The notes: a model not told the origin generated them from the letters alone. 64,000 nucleotides of DNA from Polaromonas sp. C04 (GCF_002002705.1 NZ_MUNS01000025.1:124001-188000); one strand, 5' to 3'; counted from the stretch's first letter, positions 18,678-30,018 are shown. A program made the numbers and translations.

Positions 18678-19211
18678 TCAATCCGGCGTTGCGCCGGGGC
18701 CGATATGGATGCTGCGGGCTTCAGGCGTTCCCCATCCGTCCGGCCCCTGAAGCCAGTGGATGCGCAGCGTGGCCGATTCCGGCAGCCACTCGATTCCCGG
18801 CGAGGCGAGTTCGATGTTGTCGCTGCAGCTCTCGAGCTTCACATGGAAGGTTTCGACAGCCAGCTTGCGGGCGATGGATGCGATACGCAGGAAGCGTTCC
18901 TGGCCGGCCTGGCAGTAAGACATTCCTCCCGAAATGGAGGGATAGCTGTCGATGAAGACAAGCGCCCGTTTGCCGATTTCGGCAACGACCTCGATGTTGT
19001 CCGGCGTGGCCCCAACCGGAATGGATGTGTCACGGACGACCCAGACGCTGTAGTGGGTTCCGGAAGGCGATTGAACTTCGAGCGGGGCCCAAGACTTTGC
19101 GGCTGTCCGGACAGCCGCAGGGTTGCTGCGACCTGGAACGGCCTCATCGGCCTGCGCTGTTTGAAATGCACACAGGGCCAGCAGCAGGCTAGCCCAGAAC
19201 GTGATCCGCAT
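18678..19211 (-). CDS. Small secreted protein, candidate immunity protein
   Basis: 177-residue protein that I do not recognise by family. It starts with a clear Sec signal peptide (MRITFWASLLLALCAFQTAQA, Met at 19211 preceded by CGGAG), so the mature part of about 155 residues is periplasmic. The mature region has only two cysteines (SYCQAG and ESCSDN), which could form a disulfide. Its start overlaps the end of the upstream lysozyme-fold gene by 23 nt, so the two are co-translated. A periplasmic protein encoded directly behind a peptidoglycan-hydrolase-like protein without signal peptide suggests an immunity protein or lysozyme inhibitor; this is inference. Confidence 0.65.
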   Translation of the reverse strand: MRITFWASLLLALCAFQTAQADEAVPGRSNPAAVRTAAKSWAPLEVQSPSGTHYSVWVVRDTSIPVGATPDNIEVVAEIGKRALVFIDSYPSISGGMSYCQAGQERFLRIASIARKLAVETFHVKLESCSDNIELASPGIEWLPESATLRIHWLQGPDGWGTPEARSIHIGPGATPD

Positions 19212-20016
19212 AACAGACTCCGCTGTACATCCAGTGCGCCCCCGCTGCGCGGCCCTTCGAGTATTTGCCGCTGTCCCGGTTGTGCAGCGTCGCTTCGGTT
19301 TTGCCCGTGTTTTGCGCATCCGTCATGTCCCAGCCGATGTTGCCGGTTTTGGAGTCGCACAGGATGTTCGGCTTTCTTTTCCAGGCCCCCGCATTCGCGT
19401 CCCACACGTGATAGCTGCCCCCATTCCAGCGACAAACGGTCTCGTATTTGAGTTGCTCGTCGGTGTAGGAGCGGCCGCCTTGGGACAGGTAGGCGATCGC
19501 GCCGCTGCGTTTCTTGCCGAACAGCGCCAGTCCGCCGTCCACGTTCAGTTTCCAGTTCCAGGCTTGTTCGAAACTGGGCGGCGGCGTGGTGAGCTGGCAC
19601 ATGCCGAAGCCGTTGTCGAACGACTTGACGGGCTCGTTGCCTGCATTGAAGTGCCTGAATTTCGATTCTTGCGCCAGGATTTTGTCAAAGCCGGCGCCCG
19701 TGGTTGTGCTGGCCAGGTACTGGATGACGTCGCCGGCCACCGGGTTCGTTCCCTGGATCTTCACAGTGATGCTGGCCGTGTCGGTGCCGGCCTGCGCGCG
19801 CACCGTCAGCGTTCCGCCGAGGTTCGTGATGGCGGTCTTGGCGTCCCACTGATTTGCGTCGGTTGCGCTCTGGCCGGATCTGGAGAACGCGCCCCAGGTC
19901 ACCGTCCAGAACCAGGTGTGGGCGCCGCTTGCATCCGTCTCGAACAGGACGCTGGGCCATTCGGGCGTCGGGCTGATGGTGAAGAGCTGATTCAACCGGG
20001 GTGTCCTGAAATTCAT
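19189..20016 (-). CDS. Lysozyme-like protein with Ig-like N-terminal domain, candidate effector
   Basis: 275-residue protein without signal peptide. Residues about 15-95 look like a beta-rich Ig-like (Big) domain (HTWFWTVTWGAFSRSGQ, GGTLTVRAQAGTDTASITVK). The rest resembles a lytic transglycosylase/lysozyme fold: ILAQESKFRHF with a probable catalytic Glu, GFGMCQLTTP (the G-x-x-Q-L motif), WNWKLNVDGGLALF and an aromatic C-terminal region. It would cut peptidoglycan, yet has no export signal of its own, as expected for a type VI secretion cargo. A perfect AAAGGAG precedes the ATG. The downstream secreted protein overlaps it by 23 nt. No secretion-system gene is in the window. The fold call is by motif only. 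Confidence 0.65.
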   Translation of the reverse strand: MNFRTPRLNQLFTISPTPEWPSVLFETDASGAHTWFWTVTWGAFSRSGQSATDANQWDAKTAITNLGGTLTVRAQAGTDTASITVKIQGTNPVAGDVIQYLASTTTGAGFDKILAQESKFRHFNAGNEPVKSFDNGFGMCQLTTPPPSFEQAWNWKLNVDGGLALFGKKRSGAIAYLSQGGRSYTDEQLKYETVCRWNGGSYHVWDANAGAWKRKPNILCDSKTGNIGWDMTDAQNTGKTEATLHNRDSGKYSKGRAAGAHWMYSGVCYADHVLG

Positions 20017-20054
20017 GACGGAACTCCTTTCGTGCCACTGATCGCCGCGATGCG

Positions 20055-20891
20055 CTACAGCAGCAGTGCGGCCAATTCTTCGTCGGTGAATCCGGCCCGC
20101 CTGCGCGCCGCGTCGTTGAAGGGCGGGTGCAGCCGGGGCGCGGCGTAGCGCTCTGTGAGCAGGCGGTAGTGCGCCACCGGCTCCAGCCCGCCTTGCGCGC
20201 ACAGCCAGCGATACCACTGGTTGCCGATCGCCACGTGGCCGACCTCGTCGCGCAGGATGATGTCGAGGATGTCGACGGCCTGCAGAGCATCGGGCGTGCC
20301 CACCTGGCGCAGCTTGGCCTGGATCTGCGGCGTGGCATCCAGCCCGCGCGCCTCCAGCGTGCGCGGCACCAGCGCCATGCGGGCCGTCACGTCGTCGCCG
20401 GTTTTCTCGCACATGGCCCACAGGTTGTCGTGCCCGGGGAAGTCGCCGTAGTCCCAGCGCTGGCCGTTGTGCGCCAAGCCCTGCAGATGCGCGCGCAGCA
20501 GCGAGAAGTGAGAGGCCTCCTCGCTGGCCACGCGCAGCCAGTCGAGGTAGAACGCGCGCGGCATGCCATCGAAGCGCCAGACGGCGTCGAGTGCGAGGTT
20601 GATGGCGTTGAATTCGATGTGGCAGATGGCGTGCACCAGCGCGGCGCGGCCCGCCACACTGGCGGACGAGCGCCGGGGCACCTGGGCGGGGTGGATCAGC
20701 GCGGGCCGGGCGGGGCGGCCGGGAAATGCCGGCGCGCAAGACAAAGCCTTCATTTCCGCGCCGAGATGATCTGCTACCAAAAGAGTAGCTGACTGCGCAT
20801 ACAGGTCCTGGGCTGCAGCCACTTTTTGTTGTGGATCGGTGAGGCACAGGGCAGCCAGCGCACCGTGCCGCAGTTCGGGGCGCGGCGCCAT
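20055..20891 (-). CDS. Ferritin-like protein, DUF455 family
   Basis: 278-residue member of the DUF455 (ferritin-like) family. A diiron-type four-helix core is suggested by spaced Glu/His motifs: [32 protein letters not shown] and [18 protein letters not shown]. No function is established for the family; the site suggests an oxidase, oxygenase or iron-binding role. The ATG at 20891 is the first that gives family-like sequence ([17 protein letters not shown]). It lies 39 nt from the divergent gamma-carbonic anhydrase gene. A full minus-strand copy of the 42-nt element is embedded near its start (20773-20814), translated about [13 protein letters not shown]. Confidence 0.88.
   Translation of the reverse strand: MAPRPELRHGALAALCLTDPQQKVAAAQDLYAQSATLLVADHLGAEMKALSCAPAFPGRPARPALIHPAQVPRRSSASVAGRAALVHAICHIEFNAINLALDAVWRFDGMPRAFYLDWLRVASEEASHFSLLRAHLQGLAHNGQRWDYGDFPGHDNLWAMCEKTGDDVTARMALVPRTLEARGLDATPQIQAKLRQVGTPDALQAVDILDIILRDEVGHVAIGNQWYRWLCAQGGLEPVAHYRLLTERYAAPRLHPPFNDAARRRAGFTDEELAALLL
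20773..20814 (-). repeat. Dispersed 42-nt element, full copy, minus strand (inside DUF455 gene)
   Basis: On the minus strand AGCCC starts at 20814 and the exact core GCTACTCTTTTGGTAGC starts at 20789, again 25 nt apart. Confidence 0.75.
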
Positions 20892-20930
20892 CCCTACAAT
20901 TCCATGTTGATCAGCATGATTGGAGTTTAT

Positions 20931-21455
20931 ATGGCGATTTATGAACTGGACGGCACGGTGCCGCGCGTGGCCGACTCGGCCTGGGTGGCCGACAGCGCCC
21001 AGGTGATGGGCAACGTGGAACTGGCGCAGGACGCCAGTGTGTGGTTTGGCGTGGTGATCCGCGGCGATACCGAGACCATCCGTATCGGGCGCGGCTCCAA
21101 CATCCAGGATTTGAGCGTGCTGCATGCGGACATCGGCATGCCGCTCACGGTGGGCGAGAACGTCACGGTGGGCCACAAGGTCATGCTGCACGGCTGCACC
21201 ATCGGCGACGAGTCCCTGATCGGCATTGGCGCGGTGGTGCTGAACGGCGCGAAGATCGGCAAGAACTGCCTGGTCGGCGCGGGCGCGCTGGTGACCGAGG
21301 GCAAGGAGTTTGCCGATGGCTCAATGATCATCGGCAGCCCGGCCAAGGCTGTGCGCCAGCTGACGCCCGAGCAGATTGCGGGCCTGAAGCTGAGCGCCCA
21401 GCACTATGTGGACAATGCCCGGCGCTTTCGGGCGGGCTTGAAGAAAATCGGCTGA
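20931..21455 (+). CDS. Gamma-class carbonic anhydrase-like protein
   Basis: 174-residue left-handed beta-helix protein of the YrdA/PaaY/CaiE group, which binds zinc or iron at trimer interfaces and in some members hydrates CO2. Hexapeptide repeats run through most of the chain ([47 protein letters not shown]). The metal ligands would be the His of LHAD, GHKV and LHGC, all present. The ATG at 20931 follows TGGAG; a longer upstream frame is not family-like. It is 13 nt before hslO and probably in one transcript with it, a frequent order in relatives. Confidence 0.92.
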   Translation: MAIYELDGTVPRVADSAWVADSAQVMGNVELAQDASVWFGVVIRGDTETIRIGRGSNIQDLSVLHADIGMPLTVGENVTVGHKVMLHGCTIGDESLIGIGAVVLNGAKIGKNCLVGAGALVTEGKEFADGSMIIGSPAKAVRQLTPEQIAGLKLSAQHYVDNARRFRAGLKKIG

Positions 21456-21468
21456 CCAGGATTGACAC

Positions 21469-22458
21469 GTGTCTGAACTTCACAAATTCCTTTTTGACGG
21501 GCTGCCGGTGCGCGGCATGATCGTGCGGCTGACCGATGCGTGGACCGAGATCCTGCGCCGGCGCGAGTCCAACAACGCCACGGGCGCCTACCCGCTACCG
21601 GTGCGCGAGCTGCTGGGCCAAATCACGGCCGCGGGCGTCTTGATGCAGTCCAACATCAAGTTCAACGGCGCGCTGATCCTGCAGATTTTTGGCGACGGGC
21701 CGCTCAAGCTCGCGGTGGCAGAAGTGCAGCCCGACCTGAGCCTGCGCGCCACGGCCACGGTGGTGGGCGCGGTGGCGGCGGATGCCACGCTGAGCCAGCT
21801 GGTCAACGTCACGAATCACGGACGCTGCGCCATCACGCTCGACCCCTTGAGCAAGTTCCCGGGCCAGCGGCCCTACCAGGGCGTGGTGCCGCTGTTTGGC
21901 GACAGGCACGAGAAGCTGGAAAAGCTCAGCGAGGTGCTGGAGCACTACATGCTGCAAAGCGAGCAGCTCGACACGACGCTGGTGCTGGCGGCCAGCGACA
22001 CCGTGGCGGCGGGTTTGCTGATCCAGCGCATGCCGGTCAAGGGCGAGGGCAACCTGGCCGGCAGCATGGTGAGCCGCGCCAACGAGGATGAAATCGGCCG
22101 CAACGAAGACTACAACCGCATCGCGACCCTGGCGGCCAGCCTGACGCAGGAGGAACTGCTGACGCTGGACGTGGATACCGTTCTGCGCCGCCTGTTCTGG
22201 CAGGAAAAGCTGGTGCGCTTTGCGCCGAGAACGGGCAGCGATGGCCCGCGCTTTGCCTGCAACTGCAGCAGCGAGCGCGTGGGCAGCATGATCCGGGGTC
22301 TGGGCCAGGACGAGGCCGCCAGCATCCTCGCCGAGCGCGGTGAAATCGAGGTGGGCTGCGAATTCTGCGGCAAGCAATACCGCTTCGATGCTATCGATGC
22401 GGCGCGGATCTTTACCGCGCCGACTGTCCAGCCGCCCGGCAGTTCAGCAACGCACTGA
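21469..22458 (+). CDS. hslO: Redox-regulated chaperone Hsp33
   Basis: Cytoplasmic holdase switched on by oxidative stress. The 329-residue protein begins at a GTG (FLFDGLPVRGMIVRLTD follows) and contains the VQSNIKFNGA-type core (LMQSNIKFNGALILQIFGDG) and GQRPYQGVVPL. The C-terminal redox switch has the zinc-binding cysteine pairs CNCSSERV (C-x-C) and CEFCGKQY (C-x-x-C), so it should be regulated by disulfide formation. The last 15 residues (FTAPTVQPPGSSATH) are a variable tail. Converges with ftsB. Confidence 0.96.
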   Translation: MSELHKFLFDGLPVRGMIVRLTDAWTEILRRRESNNATGAYPLPVRELLGQITAAGVLMQSNIKFNGALILQIFGDGPLKLAVAEVQPDLSLRATATVVGAVAADATLSQLVNVTNHGRCAITLDPLSKFPGQRPYQGVVPLFGDRHEKLEKLSEVLEHYMLQSEQLDTTLVLAASDTVAAGLLIQRMPVKGEGNLAGSMVSRANEDEIGRNEDYNRIATLAASLTQEELLTLDVDTVLRRLFWQEKLVRFAPRTGSDGPRFACNCSSERVGSMIRGLGQDEAASILAERGEIEVGCEFCGKQYRFDAIDAARIFTAPTVQPPGSSATH

Positions 22459-22488
22459 GTTCAGCGACGCCAGGGGCGCGGGGCGCCC

Positions 22489-22770
22489 TTACTTGGACTT
22501 GGTGACCTGCACAAAGATCTCGTTGGGCTTGACCATGCCGAGCTCCATGCGCGCCTTTTCTTCCACCATGTCCAGGCCCTGCTTGAGGTCGGCCACCTCG
22601 GACGCCAGCCGCTCGTTGGCGACCTGCGCCTGCGCGTTTGCAAGCTTTTGCGCCGCAAGCTTTTGCCGCATCAGCGTCACCTCGGGGATGCTGCCGCGGC
22701 CGAACCACAACTGCGCGTGAAATACCGCGAGCAGCGCGACCAGGATGACCGGAACAATGCGGGAACCCAC
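22489..22770 (-). CDS. ftsB: Cell division protein FtsB (septum formation initiator)
   Basis: Small bitopic divisome protein that links FtsL and FtsQ. The 93 residues begin with a short cytoplasmic stretch, one membrane helix (VPVILVALLAVFHAQLWFG, about 6-24) and a periplasmic coiled coil (LMRQKLAAQKLANAQAQVA through EEKARMELGMVKPNEIF). The C-terminal E-x-x-AR-x-ELGM-x-x-PNE block is the FtsB/DivIC hallmark. The start is a GTG. It sits 12 nt after eno, the conserved eno-ftsB order of proteobacteria. Confidence 0.95.
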   Translation of the reverse strand: MGSRIVPVILVALLAVFHAQLWFGRGSIPEVTLMRQKLAAQKLANAQAQVANERLASEVADLKQGLDMVEEKARMELGMVKPNEIFVQVTKSK

Positions 22771-22782
22771 GAAAGCGCCAAC

Positions 22783-24066
<1,284 letters not shown>

Positions 24067-24094
24067 TCACTACGCTCTTTTCTGCTGGTTAAAG

Positions 24095-24121
24095 GGCTTC
24101 GACAGGCTCGGCCCGAACGGT
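24095..24121. repeat. REP-like sequence, single arm
   Basis: GGCTTCGACAGGCTC..., ending CCCGAACGGT, differs in one base from the right arm of the mutL pair (8757-8783). It lies between the DUF1330 gene and eno, within the operon, where it might affect mRNA stability. Confidence 0.7.
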
Positions 24122-24127
24122 TAAAAA

Positions 24128-24418
24128 TCAGACGCCTTCCACCACGATCATTCGCATGACGGCAGCACCTTGTCGTGCCGCACGGGCCTTGCCGTATTCG
24201 GGGGAGTCGTAGAAGGCACGGGCCGCTGCGAGGCTGGGAAATTTCAGGACCACGACGCGCTCGGGCGTCCAGTCGCCCTCCAGCACCTGCGCCTTGCCCC
24301 CGCGCACGCAGACCTCGGCACCGTGCACCTGCATCGCGGCGCTGGAGAATTTTTTATAGTCTTCGTACTGCGCCGGGTTGGTCACGGTCACGTTGGCAAT
24401 GATGTACGCACTGGTCAT
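24128..24418 (-). CDS. DUF1330 family protein
   Basis: 96-residue cytoplasmic protein of the DUF1330 family, dimeric alpha-beta barrel fold (ferredoxin-like). It shows YIIANVTVTNPAQYEDY at the start, GGKAQVLEGDWTPERVVVLKFPS in the middle and the family YDSPEYGKARAAR near the end. No enzymatic role is established for the family. It lies 2 nt after kdsA and before eno on the same strand, so it is co-transcribed with this housekeeping unit, which probably reflects a lineage-specific operon insertion. Confidence 0.9.
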   Translation of the reverse strand: MTSAYIIANVTVTNPAQYEDYKKFSSAAMQVHGAEVCVRGGKAQVLEGDWTPERVVVLKFPSLAAARAFYDSPEYGKARAARQGAAVMRMIVVEGV

Positions 24419-24420
24419 GA

Positions 24421-25278
24421 TTAGGCGGAGAAGTCGTTTTCGAGAAAGCCGTTTTTCTTGGTCACGGCATCGAGCGCCATCAACGTTTCGAGCAGCGCCC
24501 GCATGTGTTTGAGCGGCACGGCATTGGGTCCGTCGGACAGCGCCCTGGCCGGATCCGGGTGGGTTTCCATGAAGACGCCTGCCACGCCGACGGCGATCGC
24601 CGCGCGCGCCAGCACAGGCACCATCTCACGCTGGCCGCCGGAGCTGGTGCCCTGACCGCCGGGAAGCTGCACCGAATGGGTTGCGTCGAACACCACGGGC
24701 GCGCCGGTCTCGCGCATGATGGACAGGCTGCGCATGTCGGACACCAGGTTGTTGTAGCCAAAGCTGGCGCCGCGCTCGCAGGCCATGAAGCTGTCCTCGG
24801 CGAGGCCTTTTTCCTTCGCGGCCGCACGCGCCTTGTCGATCACGTTCTTCATGTCGTGCGGCGCGAGGAACTGCCCCTTCTTGATATTCACGGGCTTGCC
24901 CGACTGCGCCACGGCGCGGATGAAGTCGGTCTGGCGGCACAGGAAGGCGGGCGTTTGCAGCACATCGACCACGCCGGCCACCTGCGCAATCTGCTCCTCG
25001 GAGTGCACGTCGGTCAGCACCGGCACGCCAAGCTCGCGTTTGACCTTGGCCAGGATTTCCAGGCCCTTGTCGAGGCCCGGGCCTCGAAACGTGCTGCCGC
25101 TGGAGCGATTCGCCTTGTCGAAGCTGCTCTTGAAGATGAAGGGGATGCCCAGCGCCGTGGTGATTTCCTGCAACGTGCCGGCGGTGTCCATCTGGAGTTG
25201 CTCGGACTCGATCACGCACGGGCCGGCGATCAGGAAGAAGCGGTGCTCCAGCCCGACTTCGAAGCCGCACAGTTTCAT
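24421..25278 (-). CDS. kdsA: 3-deoxy-8-phosphooctulonate synthase (KDO-8-P synthase)
   Basis: Condenses phosphoenolpyruvate with arabinose-5-phosphate to KDO-8-P for lipopolysaccharide. The 285-residue protein contains [14 protein letters not shown], the substrate loop [13 protein letters not shown], the [10 protein letters not shown] turn, [20 protein letters not shown] and [16 protein letters not shown]. In place of a metal-binding cysteine, the N-terminal GPCVIE and Asn in NIKKGQ are seen; whether the enzyme is metal-dependent is not decided here. It follows pyrG by 2 nt and precedes DUF1330 by 2 nt, so translation is tightly coupled. Confidence 0.97.
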   Translation of the reverse strand: MKLCGFEVGLEHRFFLIAGPCVIESEQLQMDTAGTLQEITTALGIPFIFKSSFDKANRSSGSTFRGPGLDKGLEILAKVKRELGVPVLTDVHSEEQIAQVAGVVDVLQTPAFLCRQTDFIRAVAQSGKPVNIKKGQFLAPHDMKNVIDKARAAAKEKGLAEDSFMACERGASFGYNNLVSDMRSLSIMRETGAPVVFDATHSVQLPGGQGTSSGGQREMVPVLARAAIAVGVAGVFMETHPDPARALSDGPNAVPLKHMRALLETLMALDAVTKKNGFLENDFSA

Positions 25279-25280
25279 GC

Positions 25281-27002
<1,722 letters not shown>

Positions 27003-27016
27003 TTATAGGCGTCTGC

Positions 27017-27022
27017 TACATT
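27017..27022 (+). promoter_or_regulatory. -10-like TACATT before coaBC
   Basis: TACATT ends 7 nt before the coaBC ATG (27030) with no Shine-Dalgarno site between. This is the same spacing as at mutL, queG, slyD-like and parE, so a leaderless mRNA is likely. Confidence 0.35.
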
Positions 27023-27029
27023 GCGGCCC

Positions 27030-28250
27030 ATGAACGATCTTGCTGGTAAACATATTGTTTTGGGCCTGTCCGGCGGCATCGCCTGCTACAAGGCGGCCGA
27101 GTTGTGCCGCGCGCTGATCAAGGAGGGCGCGATCGTGCAGGTCGTGATGACCGAGGCGGCCGGGCAGTTCATTACCCCGGTGACGATGCAGGCGCTCAGC
27201 AACCGTCCCGTGTACGGCTCGCAGTGGGACGCGCGCGAGCCCAACAACATGCCGCATATCAACCTCTCGCGCGAGGCGGACGCGATTCTGATCGCCCCGT
27301 GCAGCGCCGACTTCATGGCCAAGCTGCTGCATGGCCGCGCCGACGATTTGCTGAGCCTGATGTGCCTGGCGCGCCCCGTCGCGCAGGTGCCGCTCCTGAT
27401 CGCTCCCGCCATGAACCGCGAAATGTGGGCGCACCCGGCGACCCAGCGCAACCTGGCGCAACTGCAGGCTGATGGTGCGACGCTGCTGGGCGTGGGCAAC
27501 GGCTTTCAGGCCTGCGGCGAGACGGGCGACGGCCGCATGCTGGAGCCCGCCGAACTGCTGGAAGACGTGATCGCGTTTTTCCAGCCCAAGCTGCTGGCCG
27601 GCCAGCAGGTGCTGGTTACGGCCGGTCCGACCTACGAGGCGATCGATCCGGTGCGCGGCATCACCAACCGCTCCAGCGGCAAGATGGGCTTTGCCATCGC
27701 GCGGGCCGCGCGCGAAGCCGGCGCCCAGGTCACGCTGGTGGCCGGGCCGGTGAGCCTGCCGACGCCACGCGGGGTCACGCGCGTGAATGTGAAATCTGCG
27801 CAAGATATGCTTGAAGCCGTGATGCAGCATGCGCCAACCGCTACTATATTTGTAGCGACCGCAGCTGTGGCCGACTGGCGGCCGGCCAGCGCGGCGGACC
27901 ACAAGATCAAGAAGGACGGTACCGGCCAGTGTCCGCAGATGGGTTTCGTCGAAAACCCGGACATCCTGGCCAGTGTGGCCCGATCGCCGCGCGGCCGAAG
28001 CGGTGCGTTGTTCTGCGTGGGTTTTGCGGCCGAGAGCCACGACCTGCTGGCCCACGCCCAGGCCAAGCGCGCGCGCAAAGGGGTGCCGCTGCTGGTCGGC
28101 AACATCGGCCCGGCCACGTTTGGGCAGGACGACAATGCGCTGCTGCTGGTGGACGAGCACGGCGCGCAGGACATGCCGCGCGCGCCCAAACTTGTCCTTG
28201 CTCGTCAATTGATAGCAGAGATCGACCGCCGTACAAGGGCTGCGGCCTGA
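27030..28250 (+). CDS. coaBC: Bifunctional phosphopantothenoylcysteine decarboxylase / phosphopantothenate-cysteine ligase
   Basis: Two steps of coenzyme A synthesis. The N-terminal flavoprotein CoaC domain (to about 190) begins KHIVLGLSGGIACYKA, has the active-site His in NNMPHINLSR, the PAMNREMWAHPATQ block and the flap GDGRMLEP. The C-terminal CoaB ligase domain has TAGPTYEAIDPVRGITNRSSGKMG and a Lys-rich HKIKKDG motif. 406 residues, as usual. Two dispersed elements lie inside: a diverged one at 27815-27856, and a full minus-strand copy that encodes the last residues (about QLIAEIDRRTRAA) and the stop context. dut follows 15 nt later. Confidence 0.97.
   Translation: MNDLAGKHIVLGLSGGIACYKAAELCRALIKEGAIVQVVMTEAAGQFITPVTMQALSNRPVYGSQWDAREPNNMPHINLSREADAILIAPCSADFMAKLLHGRADDLLSLMCLARPVAQVPLLIAPAMNREMWAHPATQRNLAQLQADGATLLGVGNGFQACGETGDGRMLEPAELLEDVIAFFQPKLLAGQQVLVTAGPTYEAIDPVRGITNRSSGKMGFAIARAAREAGAQVTLVAGPVSLPTPRGVTRVNVKSAQDMLEAVMQHAPTATIFVATAAVADWRPASAADHKIKKDGTGQCPQMGFVENPDILASVARSPRGRSGALFCVGFAAESHDLLAHAQAKRARKGVPLLVGNIGPATFGQDDNALLLVDEHGAQDMPRAPKLVLARQLIAEIDRRTRAAA
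27815..27856 (+). repeat. Dispersed 42-nt element, diverged copy (inside coaBC)
   Basis: AGCCG at 27815 (one change) and exact core GCTACTATATTTGTAGC at 27840-27856, with the standard 25-nt offset. Confidence 0.6.
28200..28241 (-). repeat. Dispersed 42-nt element, full copy, minus strand (end of coaBC)
   Basis: On the minus strand AGCCC starts at 28241 and the core GCTATCAATTGACGAGC at 28216, offset 25 nt; the right core arm has two changes. It encodes the C-terminal residues of CoaBC. Confidence 0.65.
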
Positions 28251-28265
28251 TTTTTCACAAAACCC

Positions 28266-28712
28266 ATGAACATCGACGTGAAAATCCTGGATCCGCGCAT
28301 GACGGATCAGCTCCCCGCCTACGCCACGCCCGGCAGTGCCGGGCTGGACCTGCGCGCCTGCCTGGACGCGCCGCTCCTGCTCGCACCCAATGCCTGGCAG
28401 CTGGTGCCGACCGGCATCGCGATCCACCTGTGCGACCCGAACTTCGCGGCGCTGATCCTGCCGCGCTCGGGCCTGGGCCACAAGCATGGCATCGTGCTCG
28501 GCAACCTGGTCGGTTTGATCGACAGCGACTACCAGGGGCAACTCATGGTCAGCGCCTGGAATCGCAGCGACGTGGCCTTCACCATCGCGCCGATGGAGCG
28601 CATCGCGCAACTGGTGATCGTGCCGGTGGTGCAGGCGCGGTTCAAGGTGGTGAGCGAATTCCCGGCCAGCGTGCGCGGCGAGGGCGGGTACGGTTCCACC
28701 GGCAAGGCCTGA
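28266..28712 (+). CDS. dut: dUTP diphosphatase
   Basis: Hydrolyses dUTP to dUMP, keeping uracil out of DNA. The 148-residue protein has the five trimeric dUTPase motifs: [12 protein letters not shown] (1), [12 protein letters not shown] (2), [15 protein letters not shown] (3), [12 protein letters not shown] (4) and [10 protein letters not shown] (5), all intact. The catalytic Asp in GLIDSDY is present. It follows coaBC in the widespread coaBC-dut order and is probably in the same transcript. The 173 nt after it hold only a short hairpin (TTCCTG/CAGGAA, 28737-28756) without a T-run. Confidence 0.97.
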   Translation: MNIDVKILDPRMTDQLPAYATPGSAGLDLRACLDAPLLLAPNAWQLVPTGIAIHLCDPNFAALILPRSGLGHKHGIVLGNLVGLIDSDYQGQLMVSAWNRSDVAFTIAPMERIAQLVIVPVVQARFKVVSEFPASVRGEGGYGSTGKA

Positions 28713-28885
28713 GGGCGGTGCATCCTACAAGCCGGCTTCCTGATTCCCTACAGGAATGCAGCGCCCTGCCTGATGGCGCAGGCGGGCTTCAGGATCTTCA
28801 ATGAAGGCAGACGAGGTGGGTTTGCGGCAATACACAGGGTTTCGCCGCAGTTCACCGAATTTGATTTCATTCACCGGAGAGCCTT

Positions 28886-29383
28886 ATGCGTCCATCTTTA
28901 CGTCTTGCTGCCATTGTTTCCACCGCCGCGCTGCTGGGTAGCCTTGCCGCGTGCGGCTCGCCACCCATGAATACATCGGGGACTGCGTACCCGAGTTATC
29001 CGCCGTCCAACTATCCAGCCAGCAATTATCCCAACCCGAACTATCCCAACACGAATCCCAACACGAATTACCCCAACGCCAATTACCCGAGCAATGCTCC
29101 CAGCGCGTATGTTGTGTACGGGCGCGTGACGGGCATCGACGTTATCCGTACCGGCCAGCAAGGCCAGGGCATTGGTGCCGGGGCCATTGTCGGGGGCGTG
29201 GTGGGTGGCGTGCTCGGCAACCAGATCGGCAGTGGTACGGGACGTGGTCTGGCCACGGCGGCCGGCGTCGTGGGCGGTGCAGTGGTGGGCAACAGTATCG
29301 AGAACAGTCACACCGCCGCCACGCAGGAGATCTACCGCATGTCGGTCCAGACCGACAATGGAACGATGCGCCTTTCGACATGA
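28886..29383 (+). CDS. Glycine-zipper (17 kDa antigen-like) lipoprotein, frameshifted near the C-terminus
   Basis: Outer-membrane lipoprotein with a lipobox ending at Cys23 (GSLAAC), a low-complexity Asn-Tyr-Pro spacer (repeats of NYPN, about 37-70) and a glycine-zipper domain GQGIGAGAIVGGVVGGVLGN followed by the TGRGLATAAGVVGG half, as in the 17 kDa surface antigen/SlyB family. The reading frame stops after TDNGTMRLST (165 residues). In the -1 frame the expected C-terminus continues, FDMTTLGDLRIGDHVRIENG, to a stop at 29451. One missing base in the CCTTT run at 29371-29375 explains it. It may be a real mutation or a sequencing error. The start follows CGGAG. Confidence 0.85.
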   Translation: MRPSLRLAAIVSTAALLGSLAACGSPPMNTSGTAYPSYPPSNYPASNYPNPNYPNTNPNTNYPNANYPSNAPSAYVVYGRVTGIDVIRTGQQGQGIGAGAIVGGVVGGVLGNQIGSGTGRGLATAAGVVGGAVVGNSIENSHTAATQEIYRMSVQTDNGTMRLST

Positions 29384-29481
29384 CGACGCTTGGTGACCTG
29401 CGCATCGGTGACCATGTGCGGATTGAAAACGGACAGGTCGTTCGGCTCTGAACGGGCGACCCCCAGACCACGCGCCAGGAT

Positions 29482-30006
29482 TTAATGTAGCGTGGTGCCT
29501 CCAGGCGCCTGCGGCTGGACCTTGAAGAAGCCGGTGCCGCAGGAGCCGCGTCCGACTTCTTCCTCGGTCGCCTCGCGCACCGCCTCGACCTTCAGGCTCA
29601 GGCGCAGCGCAATGCCGGCCAGTGGATGGTTCCCATCGAGCACCACGTGCTCGGGATAGATTGCGGTCACGGTGTAGAGCGCGTCTTTCGGCGCATCGGG
29701 GTTGCTGCCGGACGGTAGCGCGCTGCCCTCGAACGTCATGCCTTCTTCCAGCTCTTGGGGGTACAGGCCGCGTGGCTCCAGAAAGATCATCTGGTCGTTG
29801 AAGTCGCCAAAGGCTTCTTCAGGCTCCAGGTGCAAATCCAGCCGGGCGCCCGGCTCGTGGCCCTGCAGCGCCTCCTCGATTTTGTGCAGCAGGTCGCTGC
29901 CGCCGACCAGAAACTCCACCGGCTCGTCCAGCACGTCCAATTCTTCGCCCAGCGTGTCCTTGAGCGTCCAGGTCAGCGCGACCACGCATTGTTGAGTAAT
30001 TTCCAT
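29482..30006 (-). CDS. FKBP-type peptidyl-prolyl isomerase, SlyD-like
   Basis: Folding catalyst/chaperone of 174 residues. It has an N-terminal FKBP half (CVVALTWTLKDTLGEELD, EFLVGGSDLLHKIEEALQGH), an inserted flap (EPEEAFGDFNDQMIFLEPR) and the returning FKBP strand (HPLAGIALRLSLKVEAVREA), the SlyD-type layout. The His/Cys-rich metal-binding tail of E. coli SlyD is missing; the C-terminus is GSCGTGFFKVQPQAPGG. It is divergent from the cupin hydroxylase gene with only 18 nt between starts. GACAAT 6 nt before its ATG suggests a leaderless mRNA. Confidence 0.9.
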   Translation of the reverse strand: MEITQQCVVALTWTLKDTLGEELDVLDEPVEFLVGGSDLLHKIEEALQGHEPGARLDLHLEPEEAFGDFNDQMIFLEPRGLYPQELEEGMTFEGSALPSGSNPDAPKDALYTVTAIYPEHVVLDGNHPLAGIALRLSLKVEAVREATEEEVGRGSCGTGFFKVQPQAPGGTTLH

Positions 30007-30012
30007 AGGAGA

Positions 30013-30018
30013 ATTGTC
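30013..30018 (-). promoter_or_regulatory. -10-like GACAAT before the slyD-like gene
   Basis: Read on the minus strand, GACAAT ends 6 nt before the ATG at 30006. There is no Shine-Dalgarno site in the short gap. The hexamer lies within the 18 nt shared with the divergent hydroxylase gene. Confidence 0.35.

Noticed and set aside
28713-28885. A small RNA or terminator after dut
   Set aside because: Only a 6-bp hairpin (TTCCTG/CAGGAA) without T-run was found; not enough to support a call.
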